A stretch of 64,000 nt of DNA, from positions 1-64,000 of the forward strand of contig CAVPVB010000023.1 of assembly GCA_963709085.1 (NCBI GenBank), read 5' to 3'. Under the pieces are notes generated by a model that worked only from the letters and a program-made list of their open reading frames with translations, did not search any database and had not been told where the DNA came from. This document shows, one piece after another, positions 8,727 through 19,093 of this stretch (positions are counted from its first letter, which is position 1; each line of letters starts with the position of its first letter). The DNA is from Rhodovastum sp963709085 (GTDB lineage: Bacteria; Pseudomonadota; Alphaproteobacteria; Acetobacterales; Acetobacteraceae). The position numbers and the translations under genes are program-made.

Positions 8727-8761
8727 CGATCGGCACCGCCGATCCAGCACAAGGAAACCCC

Positions 8762-9400
8762 ATGCACCAGCCGACCATCGAGAAGCTGCACGCCCTGCGC
8801 CTTGGCGCCATGGCCGATGCGCTGACCGCGCAACTCCAGCAGCCGGAGATCGACGCCATGCCGTTCGCCGAGCGGCTGGCGTTGCTGGTCGATATCCAGC
8901 ACAGCGCGATGCTCACCGCCGCCCTGGAGCAGCGACTGACCCGGGCCGGCATGCGCCAGTCCGCCTGCATGGAAAATCTCGATCTGCGCACGCCGCGCGG
9001 ACTGGACCGCTCGACCATGCAGGCGCTGGCGAGCGGGCTAGTGGATCCGCCAGCACCGCAACATTCTGATCAGCGGGGCGGCCGGGATCGGCAAAAGCTG
9101 GATCGCCTGCGCTCTGGGCAACCAGGCCGCCCGCGACGGCGTCTCGGTGCTCTACAAGCGGCTCTCGCGGCTGCTCGACGAGTTGGCGGTGGCGCGGCTG
9201 CATGGCCGGCAGGCGCGGGTGCTGAAGACCCTGGCGCGCACGCGCCTGCTGATCCTGGACGATTGGGCGATGGTCAAGCTGACCGCCGACCAGCGCCGCG
9301 ATCTGATGGAGGTGATCGACGACCGCCATGGTCGAGGCTCGACCATCGTCGCCACGCAAATCCCGCTGGACCGTTGGCATGAGCAGATCGGGGACCCGAC
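8762..9400 (+). pseudogene. istB: IS21 helper ATPase IstB, truncated
   Basis: Begins MHQPTIEKLHALRLGAMADAL, 35 bases after istA. It contains the P-loop ILISGAAGIGKSWIACALGN and the Walker B strand RLLILDDWAMVKL. One +1 frameshift occurs near 9035. The family's next segment after IPLDRWHEQIGDPT should be LADAILDRL; instead the frame runs into foreign sequence at about 9398-9402. The last about 40 residues are therefore missing. IstB activates IstA, so the copy is likely non-functional. Confidence 0.78.
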
Positions 9401-9404
9401 GCTT

Positions 9405-11512
9405 TCATGCTTCCTCTCTCTTTGAGCGGCTGGTGTGTCGTGCACGTGTTTGGAGTTCGGCTGCCTGGTCGGGTGACAAATAAATCTGCCATGGCATGCC
9501 CTTGGCAAGCTGTCGTCCGGTCAACCAACCTTTGCGTAGCCAATCGAATATGGTCTGCGAGGTAATTCCTAGAATTTCGGCGGCGCCCTGCACCGAATAA
9601 GTTCCATCCGGCCAGCGAGACGGATTGGGGCCTGTTCCGTTGATTTTGACAGTCTCTATCCTCCATTTCTTTCGCAGGACGTGGATCATCTCGCCGGAGA
9701 ATGGCGGGCCATGGGCCGTGTGGAACCCCTCGTCGTTCAGGATGGTGGCGATTTCGACATCCATCTTCTGCATCCCGTTCAGCTCGATGATGCGGTTCCG
9801 CAGCAGGTCAGCGTCGGCATGCTGCGTGTAGCTCTGCACCCGCCGCTGAACCCAATGCTCGGTTACCGCGCCGGTCTGCCAGACGATCCTGATCCAAACG
9901 AAGCCTCGCCGCCGCTTCTGGTCCAGAGCGACTTCCTTGATGACCAGTCGGGCAATCTGCTTGCGATCTGCCGATGTCGTCGTTTCGGCACGCCAAAGCT
10001 GAGGCAGGTTCTCACCGAGTGCCAGTATCTCCAGGCGATCGGCGTCAGCAAGAGAAACTAGCTGTTCCCGGCGCCAGGCGTCGTACTCCTGCTCTATTTG
10101 CTCTACTCTCCGTAGCTTTTCTTCCCACACGTGCTCCAGAGAGCGGGCCACAAGGCGGTTCTCGGGTTCCACTGCATCATACTGTCGTCGCGCGCGTTCG
10201 GCATCGTAACGCGCCCGCTCGCGCTTGAGCGACCATTGGCGCTCCAGCAGCCGGGCCTCCTCTTCGATCTCGCCCAACGCGGCGACCGCCAGGGCGAGTT
10301 GATCCGGCGCAAGGGCGGTCAGGATCAGCCGCTCGACTTCGTCATCGACCAGGAGCGCCCGCACTTCCTGGCAGCGCGGTTGTCCCTGCGCACTGTGATC
10401 CGCAACGCACATGTAGACCGGGTAATCACCATGCGGCCCGGAATAACGCAGACACATCCGCCGGGCACAGCGGCCGCATCTGACGATACCCTGCAACAAA
10501 GCAGTGCCTTTGCGCGGAACTCCAGGATGGTCTTTTTTATATCGGATGAGGTTGTCCGCGAGTTGTCTTTGGATGGACATGAACTCTTCCCAGTCCACGT
10601 ATGCCGGATGGGCATTCTTGAGACAAATAGACCAATCCTCCGGCGCGACAGCCATCGTGCCGATCCGGCCGCTCTGGGGATGCCGCCGCATCGGGTTCGG
10701 CTGCCGCCGTCCGTACACGTAGGCGCCAGCATAGGCCGGATTCTTCAGAATATGGATCACACGTGCACTGTCCGCCGGCTGCCAGGATGACGTCATGTGG
10801 TGCCGGGCCATGCAGCGGTCGCACCGGCAGCAACAGATTGCCGCGACGCAGATATCGCATCACCGCCTTGGCGCTGCGCAACTCTCGAAACTTCGCAAAC
10901 ACCAGTCGGACCCGCTCCTGCACCTCTTCGTCCGGGTTGAGCGTCACGCCGCCGTCGCGGCCGTGCGTCAAGCCAGCCGGAAGCGGCAGCCGCAGACTCG
11001 CCACGCGCCGCCTTCTGTCGTTCGCCCTGGTGCAGACGGACCTTGATCTGATGCAGTTCGGCCTCGCTCATGATCCCCGACAGCCCAAGCAACAGCCGAT
11101 CGTGATATGCCGCCGGATCATACAGTCGTTCTCCATCGGCGATCAGCACGCCGAACAGCGAACACAGTTCCAGAAGCTGATGCCAGTCGCGGTTGTTTCG
11201 TGCCAATCTTGACGCATCCAGGCTCATAACAAGTCCTGCCTTGCCGAGTCCAACCTCGGCAATCAGCCGCTGAAACCCATGCCTGTCGCAGCTCGACGTT
11301 CCAGACTTCCCAAGGTCGTCATCAATCACATGGACACGCTCTCGCGGCCAGCCCAGCAAGACGGCTCTCTCAACCAAACGATACTGCAGCTCCGTGCTTT
11401 CCTGGTGATGACGGACCTGGCCAGGCGACGACTGGCGTACATAAACATGCGCGAGCTTGGCACGGTGCGCCGTCGCAATGCGTTCTTCAGGGAACGATGC
11501 CGTTGTCAGCAT
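9405..11512 (-). CDS. Large serine recombinase, two frameshifts
   Basis: A site-specific recombinase of about 700 residues. The N-terminal catalytic domain begins MLTTASFPEERI with AHVYVRQSSPGQV, containing the nucleophilic Ser. It continues VMSLDASRLARNNRDW and LGLSGIMSEAELHQIK, the resolvase/invertase signature. Next come a recombinase domain (HILKNPAYAGAYVYGRRQ) and a zinc ribbon (GIVRCGRCARRMCLRYSG, with later Cys at VYMC and RCQE). After a coiled coil there is a C-terminal helix-turn-helix typical of excisionase/MerR-like DNA binding (YSVQGAAEILGITSQTIFDW). Frames shift near 11000 and 10805. The module sits between two unrelated istB fragments. Confidence 0.8.
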
Positions 11513-11711
11513 GATGCGTCTCCAACTCCCAGGGTGGCACCCGTCGCAAGCGTTGGAGAAGCTGACCGACCTGCTGAGCCAGTTGGCGCTGCTTCTCCAC
11601 CGGGAGTTGGGGCCACAGGCGAAACGCCCCCGCTCGGGATTTCTTCGGCCCCGATCTTCGCTGGCTGGGTGGGCGTTCGATCGGGCAATGCTCTGCCCTC
11701 GAAATCTCCAT
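11487..11711 (-). CDS. Small protein upstream of the serine recombinase
   Basis: 74 residues; C-terminal half RLWPQLPVEKQRQLAQQVGQ then LLQRLRRVPPWELE. Similar short helical proteins often precede recombinases of this module, from memory. It overlaps the recombinase start by 26 bases in another frame, consistent with a translationally coupled operon. It also overlaps the C-terminal part of the DUF5372-like frame, so one of the two frames probably carries an indel here. Function unknown. Confidence 0.5.
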   Translation of the reverse strand: MEISRAEHCPIERPPSQRRSGPKKSRAGAFRLWPQLPVEKQRQLAQQVGQLLQRLRRVPPWELETHHADNGIVP

Positions 11712-11964
11712 TGCGGGAGGCGAGCATGGCCCGAACGTGATTCGCCAACGGCAAAAGGGTGCGCACGGAAATGTGCATTTGCCGGTCCGAAGCTTGCGGC
11801 GACGCCTCCAATCCAGGAGACAGGTCCGTGGCAACGCGCGGGATGGACCGCTCCCGCCCGTCCGGTAGTCGGACCACGATCAGATCAGGCTCGCGCCCTG
11901 ACAGACGCCCGCTGACCGGAAAGCAACTGCCATAGAGAGGATGGTGAGGATCAATGACCCGGAC
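11506..11964 (-). pseudogene. DUF5372-like companion gene of the recombinase module, 5' end unclear
   Basis: The frame reads VRVIDPHHPLYGSCFPVSGR, then LIVVRLPDGRERSIPRVATD and TLLPLANHVRAMLASRNGDF. This resembles the DUF5372-type protein found beside this kind of recombinase. No ATG, GTG or TTG is available upstream in frame before a stop near 12040, so the start is lost or displaced. The last about 65 residues overlap a better-looking small gene in another frame, suggesting that the natural stop was removed by an indel near 11710. Confidence 0.45.
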
Positions 11965-12002
11965 TTGAGAGACTCGCCGCTCAAACTCAGCGGCATCATG
12001 CG

Positions 12003-12139
12003 ATGTTCGGCGATGCCAAGATGACGACTGCCTTGCTCGACCGCCTCACTCACCACTGTCATATCCTCGAAACCGGAAACGACAGCTTCCGCTTCAAGGC
12101 CAGTGCCGCAACCGCCAAGCAAGGGAGGAAGAAGCCATG
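12003..12139 (+). pseudogene. 3' remnant of a second istB (different IS21 subgroup)
   Basis: The frame MFGDAKMTTALLDRLTHHCH then ILETGNDSFRFKAS is the C-terminus of an IstB of a subgroup different from the copy ending at 9400. It stops at 12137-12139. It is followed by sequence up to about 12230 that could be the right end of that IS21 element. The 5' part of this istB is absent; the serine-recombinase module lies immediately to its left. Confidence 0.7.
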
Positions 12140-12421
12140 ACTTGACCCAGATCCAGGCCGGGAAACACACTCGCAGCCGGGTCACTTCTCGCTGGAAATC
12201 CCGGGTCAGATCTCAGCGAAAATCAACAGGCTAGGTCGCTAAAAAGAGAAATCAAATGGAGATGCGGAAGCATCATAGATGCTTCCGCATGGGTGTCCTC
12301 TCACCAGAATCATCGAGCGATTCTGTCGCAACTCATTGTTTCGTCACACGGTGCAAGGGCAAATCAACCTTTCGTCCGGTGGAGTGCCCGAATTCGCCAC
12401 CAGTATCACTGTTGGGTCTAG
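12140..12421. other. Intergenic stretch with one strong hairpin
   Basis: No coding sequence seen. A perfect 12-bp hairpin ATGCGGAAGCAT / ATGCTTCCGCAT with a 5-nt loop is at 12262-12290. The stretch ends at the CTAG target duplication of the IS701-type element (12418-12421). Confidence 0.5.
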
Positions 12422-14025
12422 TTTGACAAAATCACATTCCCCGCAGGCATCGGCGCAGCGGAAAGTGGGGAGCGAGTTGGCGGCCTTTGGAACTCGCCTC
12501 ACATTGCCGATTGACAGGGGAATCCCATGTCGAATCAATGGGTCTCCACAGACATTCTGAGGCTTGGGGGCGAGGTGAGGCAGTCAGTTCGTCGGGTGAC
12601 GGTATGTACATGGTGATGATCTGGAACGGCATCCCTGGTCGATGGGATTGCGGACGCGTTTGCGGCCATGATCGACCGGTACGGCCCGTTCTTTCGCACC
12701 CGTGGACGCGACAACGCGCCGGTGGCCGGGCGGTACCTGAACGGGCTGGCGCAAGCAGCGGAGGCCACGTTCGCGGCGATGGCCGCCGTGGTTGAGCAGG
12801 GCTGTGCGCAGCAGCTCCAGCATTTCATCAGCAACTCGCCGTGGCGGCACGAGCCGGTGGTGGCGCAGATCGGTCAGGATGCCGACCGCCTGCTCGGCGG
12901 CAAGCCGACCAGTTGCCTTATCATAGACGAGAGCAGCTTCGCCAAACAGGGAGACCGCTCGGTTGGTGTCGCTCGCCAATGGTCGGGACGGCTGGGCAAG
13001 GTCGACAACTGCCAGGTGGCGGTGTTCGCTGTGCTCACCGACGGCGAGCGGCACGCATTGGTCGACGAGCGGCTTTACCTGCCGAAGCGCTGGATCGACG
13101 ATCCGGTACGCTGCGATCAGGCCAGCGTGCCGGCAGAAGCGCGCAAGCTGACATCGAAAAGCGAGCATGCGCTTGCGATCATACGCGATGCGCGTAAGCG
13201 CGGCATGCGGTTCGGGTGGGTAGGCGTCGATGCCGGCTACGGCAAGGAGCCCTGGTTTCTCCGGGCGCTGGATGACGACAAGGAAGTCTTCGCAGCCGAC
13301 GTCCATTCCACCCAGCGGGTCTGGACCAGGCCTCCCGGATTGCGCGTGCCCAGGCCGAAGTCGCGCTGCGGGCGTTTGCCAACAAAGCGACGGGCAACAA
13401 CCAAGCCTGTCACGGTGGAGCGTCTGGCCAGGAAGTTTCGGCCACACGACTGGAAGCGTTGCGTCCTGCGCGACAGCACGCGCGGACCGTTGCGGGTCGA
13501 TATCGCGCACCGACGGGTCTGGGTGTGGGACGGCAAGGAACACGTCGCGCGCTGTTGGCACCTGATCGTCCGGCGCGAGGTGGCATCGCGCAAGACCATC
13601 AAATACACCCTGTCCAATGCTCCGGCCGAGGCGCCCCTGCTGCGTCTCGCGCAGATGCAGGGGCAGCGCTATTGGGTCGAGCGGGCTTTCGAAGATGCCA
13701 AGGGGGAGTGCGGTCTCGCCGATTACCAGGTGCTGGGCTGGAGGGCGTGGCACCACCACGTCACCATGGTGATGCTGGCAATGTTGTTCATCGCCGAGCA
13801 GCGCGCTGCTCATCAGCCTGGCCTGGAACTGCTGTCGCCTCGCGACATCGTTGAGATGCTGAAAGAGAGCCTGCCGCGCAAGCCCGAAGGCAAGGAGGCT
13901 CTGGTCGCCCGCATCAACCAGCGCCATCAACGTCGGCGTAGCGCCATCGCGTCTCGCTTCCGCGGGCAGCAGACTGCCGCACCTACGTGACCAGCGGGGA
14001 TGCCGGCGAATGTGACTTTGTCAAA
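12422..14025 (+). mobile_element. IS701-family insertion sequence, complete
   Basis: Inverted ends: TTTGACAAAATCACATTC at 12422 and, as reverse complement from 14025, TTTGACAAAGTCACATTC. The element is flanked by CTAG on both sides (12418-12421 and 14026-14029). This matches the YTAR target preference and 4-bp duplication of IS701 elements. Length 1,604 bp. The single transposase gene is intact, so the element may be active. It lies just beyond the 3' end of the amidase gene. Confidence 0.85.
12668..13990 (+). CDS. IS701-family DDE transposase, intact
   Basis: 440 residues without frameshift. Segments typical of IS701 transposases: MIDRYGPFFRTRGRDNA, then TSCLIIDESSFAKQGDRSVG with the first catalytic Asp, FGWVGVDAGYGKEPWFLRAL with the second, and QRYWVERAFEDAKGECGLADY with the catalytic Glu. 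The open frame extends upstream to about 12630 without an obvious start codon (VDGIADAFAA), so 12668 is the first ATG. A non-standard start upstream would add about 12 residues resembling the family N-terminus. Confidence 0.85.
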   Translation: MIDRYGPFFRTRGRDNAPVAGRYLNGLAQAAEATFAAMAAVVEQGCAQQLQHFISNSPWRHEPVVAQIGQDADRLLGGKPTSCLIIDESSFAKQGDRSVGVARQWSGRLGKVDNCQVAVFAVLTDGERHALVDERLYLPKRWIDDPVRCDQASVPAEARKLTSKSEHALAIIRDARKRGMRFGWVGVDAGYGKEPWFLRALDDDKEVFAADVHSTQRVWTRPPGLRVPRPKSRCGRLPTKRRATTKPVTVERLARKFRPHDWKRCVLRDSTRGPLRVDIAHRRVWVWDGKEHVARCWHLIVRREVASRKTIKYTLSNAPAEAPLLRLAQMQGQRYWVERAFEDAKGECGLADYQVLGWRAWHHHVTMVMLAMLFIAEQRAAHQPGLELLSPRDIVEMLKESLPRKPEGKEALVARINQRHQRRRSAIASRFRGQQTAAPT

Positions 14026-14082
14026 CTAGGCCGGGGAACATTACACCACTCCCCGGCTTGATCACGCTGTCTCCGCGCTGCG

Positions 14083-15577
14083 TCAGGCGAAGGTTGGGAA
14101 CCGCTCGTCGGTGAACGAGGTGCGGCCACAGGCGGGACCAGTTCGACGCGAACTGGAAGACGTCGAGATCGGTGAAGGTCTGGCCGATCGCCTGTATGCC
14201 CGAGGGCATCCGGTCCTCGACCACGCCGAGCGGCACGTCCACGATCGGGTAGCGGTTGAGGAGGTTCCACGGCCACGTCAGCGCGAACCCGAACCCCGTG
14301 CCCGCCCACACGTCCACCCCGTTCTCCTTGCTCTTGAACATGTCGGCTTTGACGAGAGGCGTCGCCATGGTCGGCATGAGCAGGACGCGGTAGCCTTTCC
14401 CGAAGACGCGCTGCTGGACCTGTCGGTGCAACTGTTCCAGCAACGTTTCGGCTTCCTCGGCCTGACGCGGTCCGACGGGTCCGACCAGGTCGAGCACCTC
14501 GGCCATATAGGGCGAGAGCAGATCGCGATTGGCATTCGAGATCTCGACAAGGTGCCGATTGACGTTGAGAAAAGTCCGCGCATGAACACGAACTTCTGCT
14601 CCTTCGAGAAGCCGCAGTCGACCTCGTCGACGATGCAACCGGCGCCGCGCAGCACCTCGATGCCTTTCTGCATAGCCTCCTTCACGGACGGGATGACGGT
14701 GGCAATGGCGCGCCCCAGTCGACAGCGATTCGCCACCCCGAGAGGTCCGGGTATTGGGTGGGATAGTCGAGCCGAGGCCGGATCGCGGCCATGATCTTGT
14801 CGGAGGGGCCGACGATCGCGTTCTGGAAATGGACGAGGTCGTCCCAGCGTCTCGCGAGCGGGCCCGAGGTCGAATAGGGGACTTCCCCGCCCGCGACCCG
14901 CCCGAACGTCGGTCTGAAGCCGTAGACGCCGTTTTGCGAAGCGGGAATGCGGATCGAGCCGCCCATGTCCGACCCCATGGCGAGCGTTGCGAAGCCCGCG
15001 GCGAGCGCCGCCCCCGATCCCGCGGACGACCCGCCCGGGGAGTACTCGAGGTTCCACGGATTGTGGGTCGTTCCCCATGCGCGGGTCGAGGCGCCGAGAA
15101 AAGGTAGAACTCCGGCACCGTCGTCTGGAAGGGCATGACCGCGCCGGCCGCCTCGAGCAAGTCGATGACGGCTGCGTTTTCCGTCGCCCGCGGTGCGTCC
15201 TTGAAGACGAGCGAGCCCTGCGTAATCCGCCAGCCCGGCCGGGCGAATTCGTCCTTGATGGCGACGGTGATCCCTTCGAGCGGCCTCGCGTCGCCGCGCA
15301 GGTAGCGATCCTCGGACTCCCGGGCCGCCTTCCGCGCCTCGTCGAAGTGCTCGTCGGTGATGCAGTTGACCTTGGGATTGAGCGTCTCGATCCGCTTGAT
15401 CTGCGCCTTCAGGAGATCGACCGGCGAAACCTTGCCGGCCTTGAACAGGGCGACGAGGTCGTCGACCGAGGCGTAGCTGAGCGGGTCGTCGGGTTCGGCC
15501 GCCGCGGCCGGGCCAACGAGCCCCGACGCCACGAACGCCGTCCCCGCGCCTTTGATGAGCGTTCTTCGATCAATCAT
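14083..15577 (-). CDS. Exported amidase-signature-family hydrolase (NylA-like class), frameshifted
   Basis: Hydrolyses carboxamides using a Ser-cisSer-Lys triad. A Tat-type signal opens the protein (MIDRRTLIKGAGTAFVASGL, then AAAA), implying export. The Lys is in ITVAIKDEFARPG, the cis-Ser in SPGGSSAGSGAAL, and the nucleophile Ser in SDMGGSIRIPAS. About four single-base frameshifts occur (near 15100, 14720, 14610-14580 and 14115). After the last, the frame ends FTDERFPTFA at 14083; the open frame running on to 14021 is spurious. The family includes 6-aminohexanoate cyclic-dimer hydrolase, glutamyl-tRNA amidotransferase A and many catabolic amidases. Substrate unknown. It is last in a leftward gene series behind a porin gene. 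Confidence 0.78.
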
Positions 15578-15623
15578 GTGTGCCTCCTTGCGTGTGGTGA
15601 ACCCATCCTGATGCTCTCCTTTA

Positions 15624-16893
15624 TCAGAAGACGAGAACGTCCCCTCACACCCAGAAACAGTGTGGTCGGCTTTCCGGGCGTTCCCGGCCAGATTACCTGC
15701 ACGTCCGGCCCCATCCGGACATGAGGGAAGACGGCGGCATCGTAATAAGCCTCGACAAGCTGCTCATTTTTCAGTCCGCCGCCGAGAGCCACGAGGGTGT
15801 TCCGAAGTTGGCTGCTGAACAGGTAGTCGACCCACGCGACGCCCCAGCGATCGTCCGGACGGCCGGGAGTCGAGCCTCCCACGCCGAAGATAATGGTATT
15901 TCCGATCGGATTGGGATTCGCATCCGAGCCGGAGATCTGACCGAAGAGGCCCCAGCCGCGCCCTGGATTGTTGGGGTCCTGCCACAGGAACTGCTGAAAA
16001 GAATATGATCCGAAATAATATCCCTGCTTCGTCACGGCAGCCTGGCTGCCAGTCGGCAACAAAAGCTGTGGCACATAATCGAAATTAAATCCGGACGCGG
16101 TGCTGTAGGCGCCACGGAGGGTATGGTAGCCGGCGACCCCGAACAGGGTGACCGGGACCATGACCGACAGGCTCGTCGTTGTGCCCTGCGAGAAGGGATG
16201 CTCGATCACGTCGAGATCCTCAGCATTCCGGGGATCGTAGACCATCAGCGTGAACGTCGCCGGGGCCGTCTTGACCGACGCAATTCCGCCGGCGATGTAG
16301 GGAGGTGTCACGCCGCTCACTGGCGCGGCCAGGCCGATGTTCCAGAAGGTCGCTTCGCCGCCGCCTCCCAACAGCGGCGTACGGGCGGCGACATCCAGCA
16401 TGTTGAACTTGCCCACGGAGATCGTGACGGCGTCGCCGAGCTTCTGCGCGACGACCAGCGAAAGATCGGTCGTCGTGCCGCCGAATGTAGGGAAAGCGAG
16501 TGCCGTGTTGACCGGTAATATGGCGCCGTCGCTCCGGTCATTGGCACTCTGGCCGAACGCTTGTTCAAGATGGACTGACACGCTGAGACCCGGCCAAAGT
16601 CCGAGCTTGGCTCCGTCGAGACCGAGCAGGACATCTGTCTTCCCCCCGAACGGGATGCCACTGCTGCCGCGCCCGGCGGCCATCCCCTGGCCAAAGCCGG
16701 TGACGCCCCCACCCAGGCTGACCCCAAGAGGTGCCAAAGACTGTTGCAGGTTGACGACTGGCTGCGCCCAGTCGTCCGCCGCAGCTGGCGAAGCCCATAT
16801 GGTCGTGATCATGAGCGCTGCGGTCAGCCACCTCACCGCGCCTGTCTGCGTTCGGGACGCGAGCCTGAGGCACCCGACACTGGTCATGATCAT
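15624..16893 (-). CDS. OprB-family carbohydrate-selective-type porin
   Basis: An outer-membrane beta-barrel of about 420 residues. The start at 16893 has GAGGG just before ATG and gives a signal peptide (VRWLTAALMITTIWASPAAA). Mature sequence shows the OprB pattern: LGVSLGGGVTGFGQGM, LGLWPGLSVSVHLEQAFG, VGKFNMLDVA, and near the end NEQLVEAYYDAAVFPHVRM then GPDVQVIWPG. One extra G near 15640 shifts the frame; correcting it gives the ending LFLGVRDVLVF at 15624. Despite the family name such porins also admit other small solutes. Next to secreted amide hydrolases it probably brings in their products or substrates. Confidence 0.78.
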
Positions 16894-17184
16894 TCCCTCA
16901 CCCGGATAAGTTACCCGGGTCGGGAGCGACAATTTTATCATTCCGACCCCGAACCACCGTATCCTCGGCGCCAAGCAGGTCGCGTTGGTTGCCGTCTCGG
17001 CTGCCCTCAAGGCCGTGGCCGCCGTGCCGCGGTTCACCATCTTGGTGATCCCGTCGGGCACGTTGTTGACTGCAGCCAAGTGACGCGACGCCTGCGCGTC
17101 ACGATGGTGGCGCTGGAGCACTGAAGTCGGCGCTGCGACGTGCCACGCTTCGTCCGCCTGTTCCGGTCGCGGGTTCGCCGGAGT

Positions 17185-17566
17185 TCACCTGGACACGATT
17201 TTCCACTCCCCTTCCGGCATCCTGCACCAGTTCAGGTCGTAGGATCGCGAGCCTGGGCGCGACTTGACCGGGAAGGTATAGCGCAGCTGGTGGCATGGTC
17301 GCCCGTCGAGGCTGGCTTGAACCAAGCACCTCGATCGTCCCGCGCCGATGTGTCTCACCATTGAACCACTGCAGCTTCGTGCCGGCGGGCACGACTTTTC
17401 CGCTGATCAGGCCGCCCGCAACCTCTTCAATCACGGCGAGATCACTCTCGGAGAGGATGAAATCCCTGTCCGGGAACGGGTTGATCTGAGCCGACGCCGC
17501 GCCTGCCGACAAAGCGAGCGCCGCGCAGGCAAGCCACGCAGAACGGCGAAGTGGACCCGGACGCAT
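17185..17566 (-). CDS. Small exported protein with surface-antigen-like C-terminus, one frameshift
   Basis: Signal peptide LACAALALSAGAASAQ, then INPFPDRDFILSESDLAVIE and GTKLQWFNGETHRRGTIEVL. After a frameshift near 17310 the other frame continues HQLRYTFPVKSRPGSRSYDL and ends MPEGEWKIVSR at 17185. The tail resembles the conserved end of 17-kDa-surface-antigen-type proteins (CRxPDGxWKIV). The mature protein has about 100 residues and is periplasmic or outer-membrane associated. Function unknown. Confidence 0.6.
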
Positions 17567-17685
17567 GTATCATTCCTTTGACTATATGCAACAAGACGGC
17601 TGGTGTGCCCGATTTGGTCTCGTCAATCGGCATAGGGATCGCGTGCTCCGGGCCGCTTCTCGCCGGGACTGCTCATTCCACATGC

Positions 17686-18730
17686 TCACGACAGGACGGC
17701 GCTGTAGATCGCCTGGTGTGCCAGATGCGAGCCGAACTCGGCAGCCACGGCCGCGGGGAAGCGGAGCGGCTCCTCGCCGACCGAGATCGAGAACAGGACG
17801 TCTCCGTCGAGCGGCGTATGGAACGGCCAAATCACCTGCGCCATCGACGTATGGATCTGCCGACCGAACTGGCGGAGGTCGGCTGGCGCGATCCGCTTGT
17901 CGACAATGACGGCGGTGATGGTGGTGTGGCCGCCCGTCGAATTCTGAACCAGGCCGACTTCCTCGGGATGGTGTTCGATGATATATTCTAACGAGCGACG
18001 CTCGCCGGTCTGCCTGTCCATGAAGCCCCGCAGAAGCCGACCATCGTCCGCGAAGATCGCGCCCAACGGATTGGCGACCGTGAAAACGCCGATGGAAGCG
18101 TCGCCGAGCTTGCCAACCGCGCAGCCCTGGCCGCCTGGCTCCGGGGCAAACCGCTTGGAACCACCCAGCTCGACCGACTGAGGCCGAACATCCGGCGCCA
18201 CGCGCCCCGACGGGATACCGCCCGGGTGCAGCGGCCCGGAACGCGGCCGCGCCAAGACGCTTGTCGGGATAGACCACGGTGTCGCGCCGAAGGAAGTCAT
18301 AGATGATCGCGCCGGACACGCAGGCGATGTCCCTGACGCCGGTCTTCCTGCGCTGGCGGAGGATCTCGCTCGCCACGCCGGACCCGACTTCCAGGCCGTA
18401 CAGCGAGCCACCGGAGAGGAAGAGTGCGTCGATGTACGGATAGCCGCCGAACAATCCGGGGGAGCCGCCCCGCGCGTCGACCTCGCACAACGCCCCCGCG
18501 GGGAAGTGGAACACCGAACAGCCAGTTGGACCCTCACGGTATTCCGCCGTCCCGATGCGGACACCGGGAAGGTCGAACGAGACGCCGTCCTCGACGATCA
18601 CAGGTGTCAGATCGTCCTGCGGCAACGTCGCCTGTGCTTCGGACTGTGCCCTGGCAGGTCCAGAGACTTGCAGCACCGCTGCAATCGATGCTGCGGCTGT
18701 TCCGGTGACAGCGGTCCTCCTGGTAATCAT
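17686..18730 (-). CDS. Exported S58-family (DmpA/NylC-like) N-terminal-nucleophile hydrolase, one frameshift
   Basis: Peptidase family S58 enzymes self-cleave and then use the new N-terminal Ser/Thr to hydrolyse amides: beta-aminopeptidases, D-esterases, and the nylon-oligomer endohydrolase NylC. The start at 18730 (GAGG 9 nt upstream) gives a twin-arginine-type signal MITRRTAVTGTAAAS. Family segments are LPGVRIGTAEYREGPTGCSV, EVDARGGSPG, LFLSGGSLYGLEVGSGVAS and GAIIYDFLRRD. After a +1 frameshift near 18240 come KLGDASIGVFTVANPLGAIF and NSTGGHTTITAVIVDKRI, where the His-Thr-Thr corresponds to the self-cleavage nucleophile region. Ends at 17686. It shares its neighbourhood with an amidase-signature enzyme, as in nylon-oligomer pathways; the substrate is an inference. 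Confidence 0.75.
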
Positions 18731-18813
18731 GGGAACCTCTATGCGTTGAGAGACCGCCCTGCCAAGGCAGTCCACATGACTTTGTAGTACGGCAGGGATA
18801 CCAGCTGGCTGCG

Positions 18814-19083
18814 TTAGCGCCCGGACTTCCGGCCGGCGGCGTAGCCTTGCTGGTAGGCTTGCTGCTCGTCCTTCTTCACCTGATCGACGATCAGGCCCGT
18901 GGCCAAACCGGCGCCGGCACCGAGGACGGCTCCCATCCCGGCGTTGCCGGCAATTCCGCCAATGACGGCGCCGATTGCGGCGCCCCCGGCCGTTCCGGTC
19001 AGCGCCCGCTGCTGGGTCGGGGACAGGTCGGCGCAGCCTGCCAAAAGGAGCGCCGTCAGTCCAACCGCATGGATGGCTCGCAT
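18814..19083 (-). CDS. Glycine-zipper lipoprotein
   Basis: An 89-residue precursor with a lipoprotein signal and lipobox (VGLTALLLAGC, Cys17). The mature part starts ADLSPTQQRALTGTAGGAA and contains a Gly-rich zipper (GAVIGGIAGNAGMGAVLGAG) able to form a membrane hairpin, ending in a charged tail QQAYQQGYAAGRKSGR. Similar proteins are small outer-membrane lipoproteins of unknown exact role, often linked to envelope stability. It lies 10 bases downstream of the Rap1a-like gene, probably in the same operon. Confidence 0.75.
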   Translation of the reverse strand: MRAIHAVGLTALLLAGCADLSPTQQRALTGTAGGAAIGAVIGGIAGNAGMGAVLGAGAGLATGLIVDQVKKDEQQAYQQGYAAGRKSGR

Positions 19084-19093
19084 GGCCTTGCTC

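Larger units (their letters stand above)
7029..9400 (+). mobile_element. IS21-family element, right end lost
   Basis: The left end carries three tandem 21-bp repeats with core CGCCACCTGAGGCCGGT (7029-7049, 7052-7072, 7075-7095; period 23 bp). These are the multiple terminal repeats typical of IS21. They are followed by istA and istB. istB stops abruptly near 9400, where sequence of the serine-recombinase module begins. No matching right end was found next to it, so the element is probably immobile by itself. Confidence 0.75.

Noticed and set aside
11880..12185. 101-residue minus-strand frame (VSGFEDMTVVSEAVEQGSRH)
   Set aside because: It is the antisense of an istB 3' remnant on the plus strand (MFGDAKMTTALLDRL), which reads as a real transposition protein.
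12584..13930. 448-residue open frame opposite the IS701-type transposase
   Set aside because: Antisense of a fully conserved transposase; long antisense frames are expected at this GC content.
15574..17121. Longer N-terminus for the porin starting at 17121
   Set aside because: The extra 76 residues do not resemble a porin and precede an obvious signal peptide with a good ribosome-binding site at 16893.
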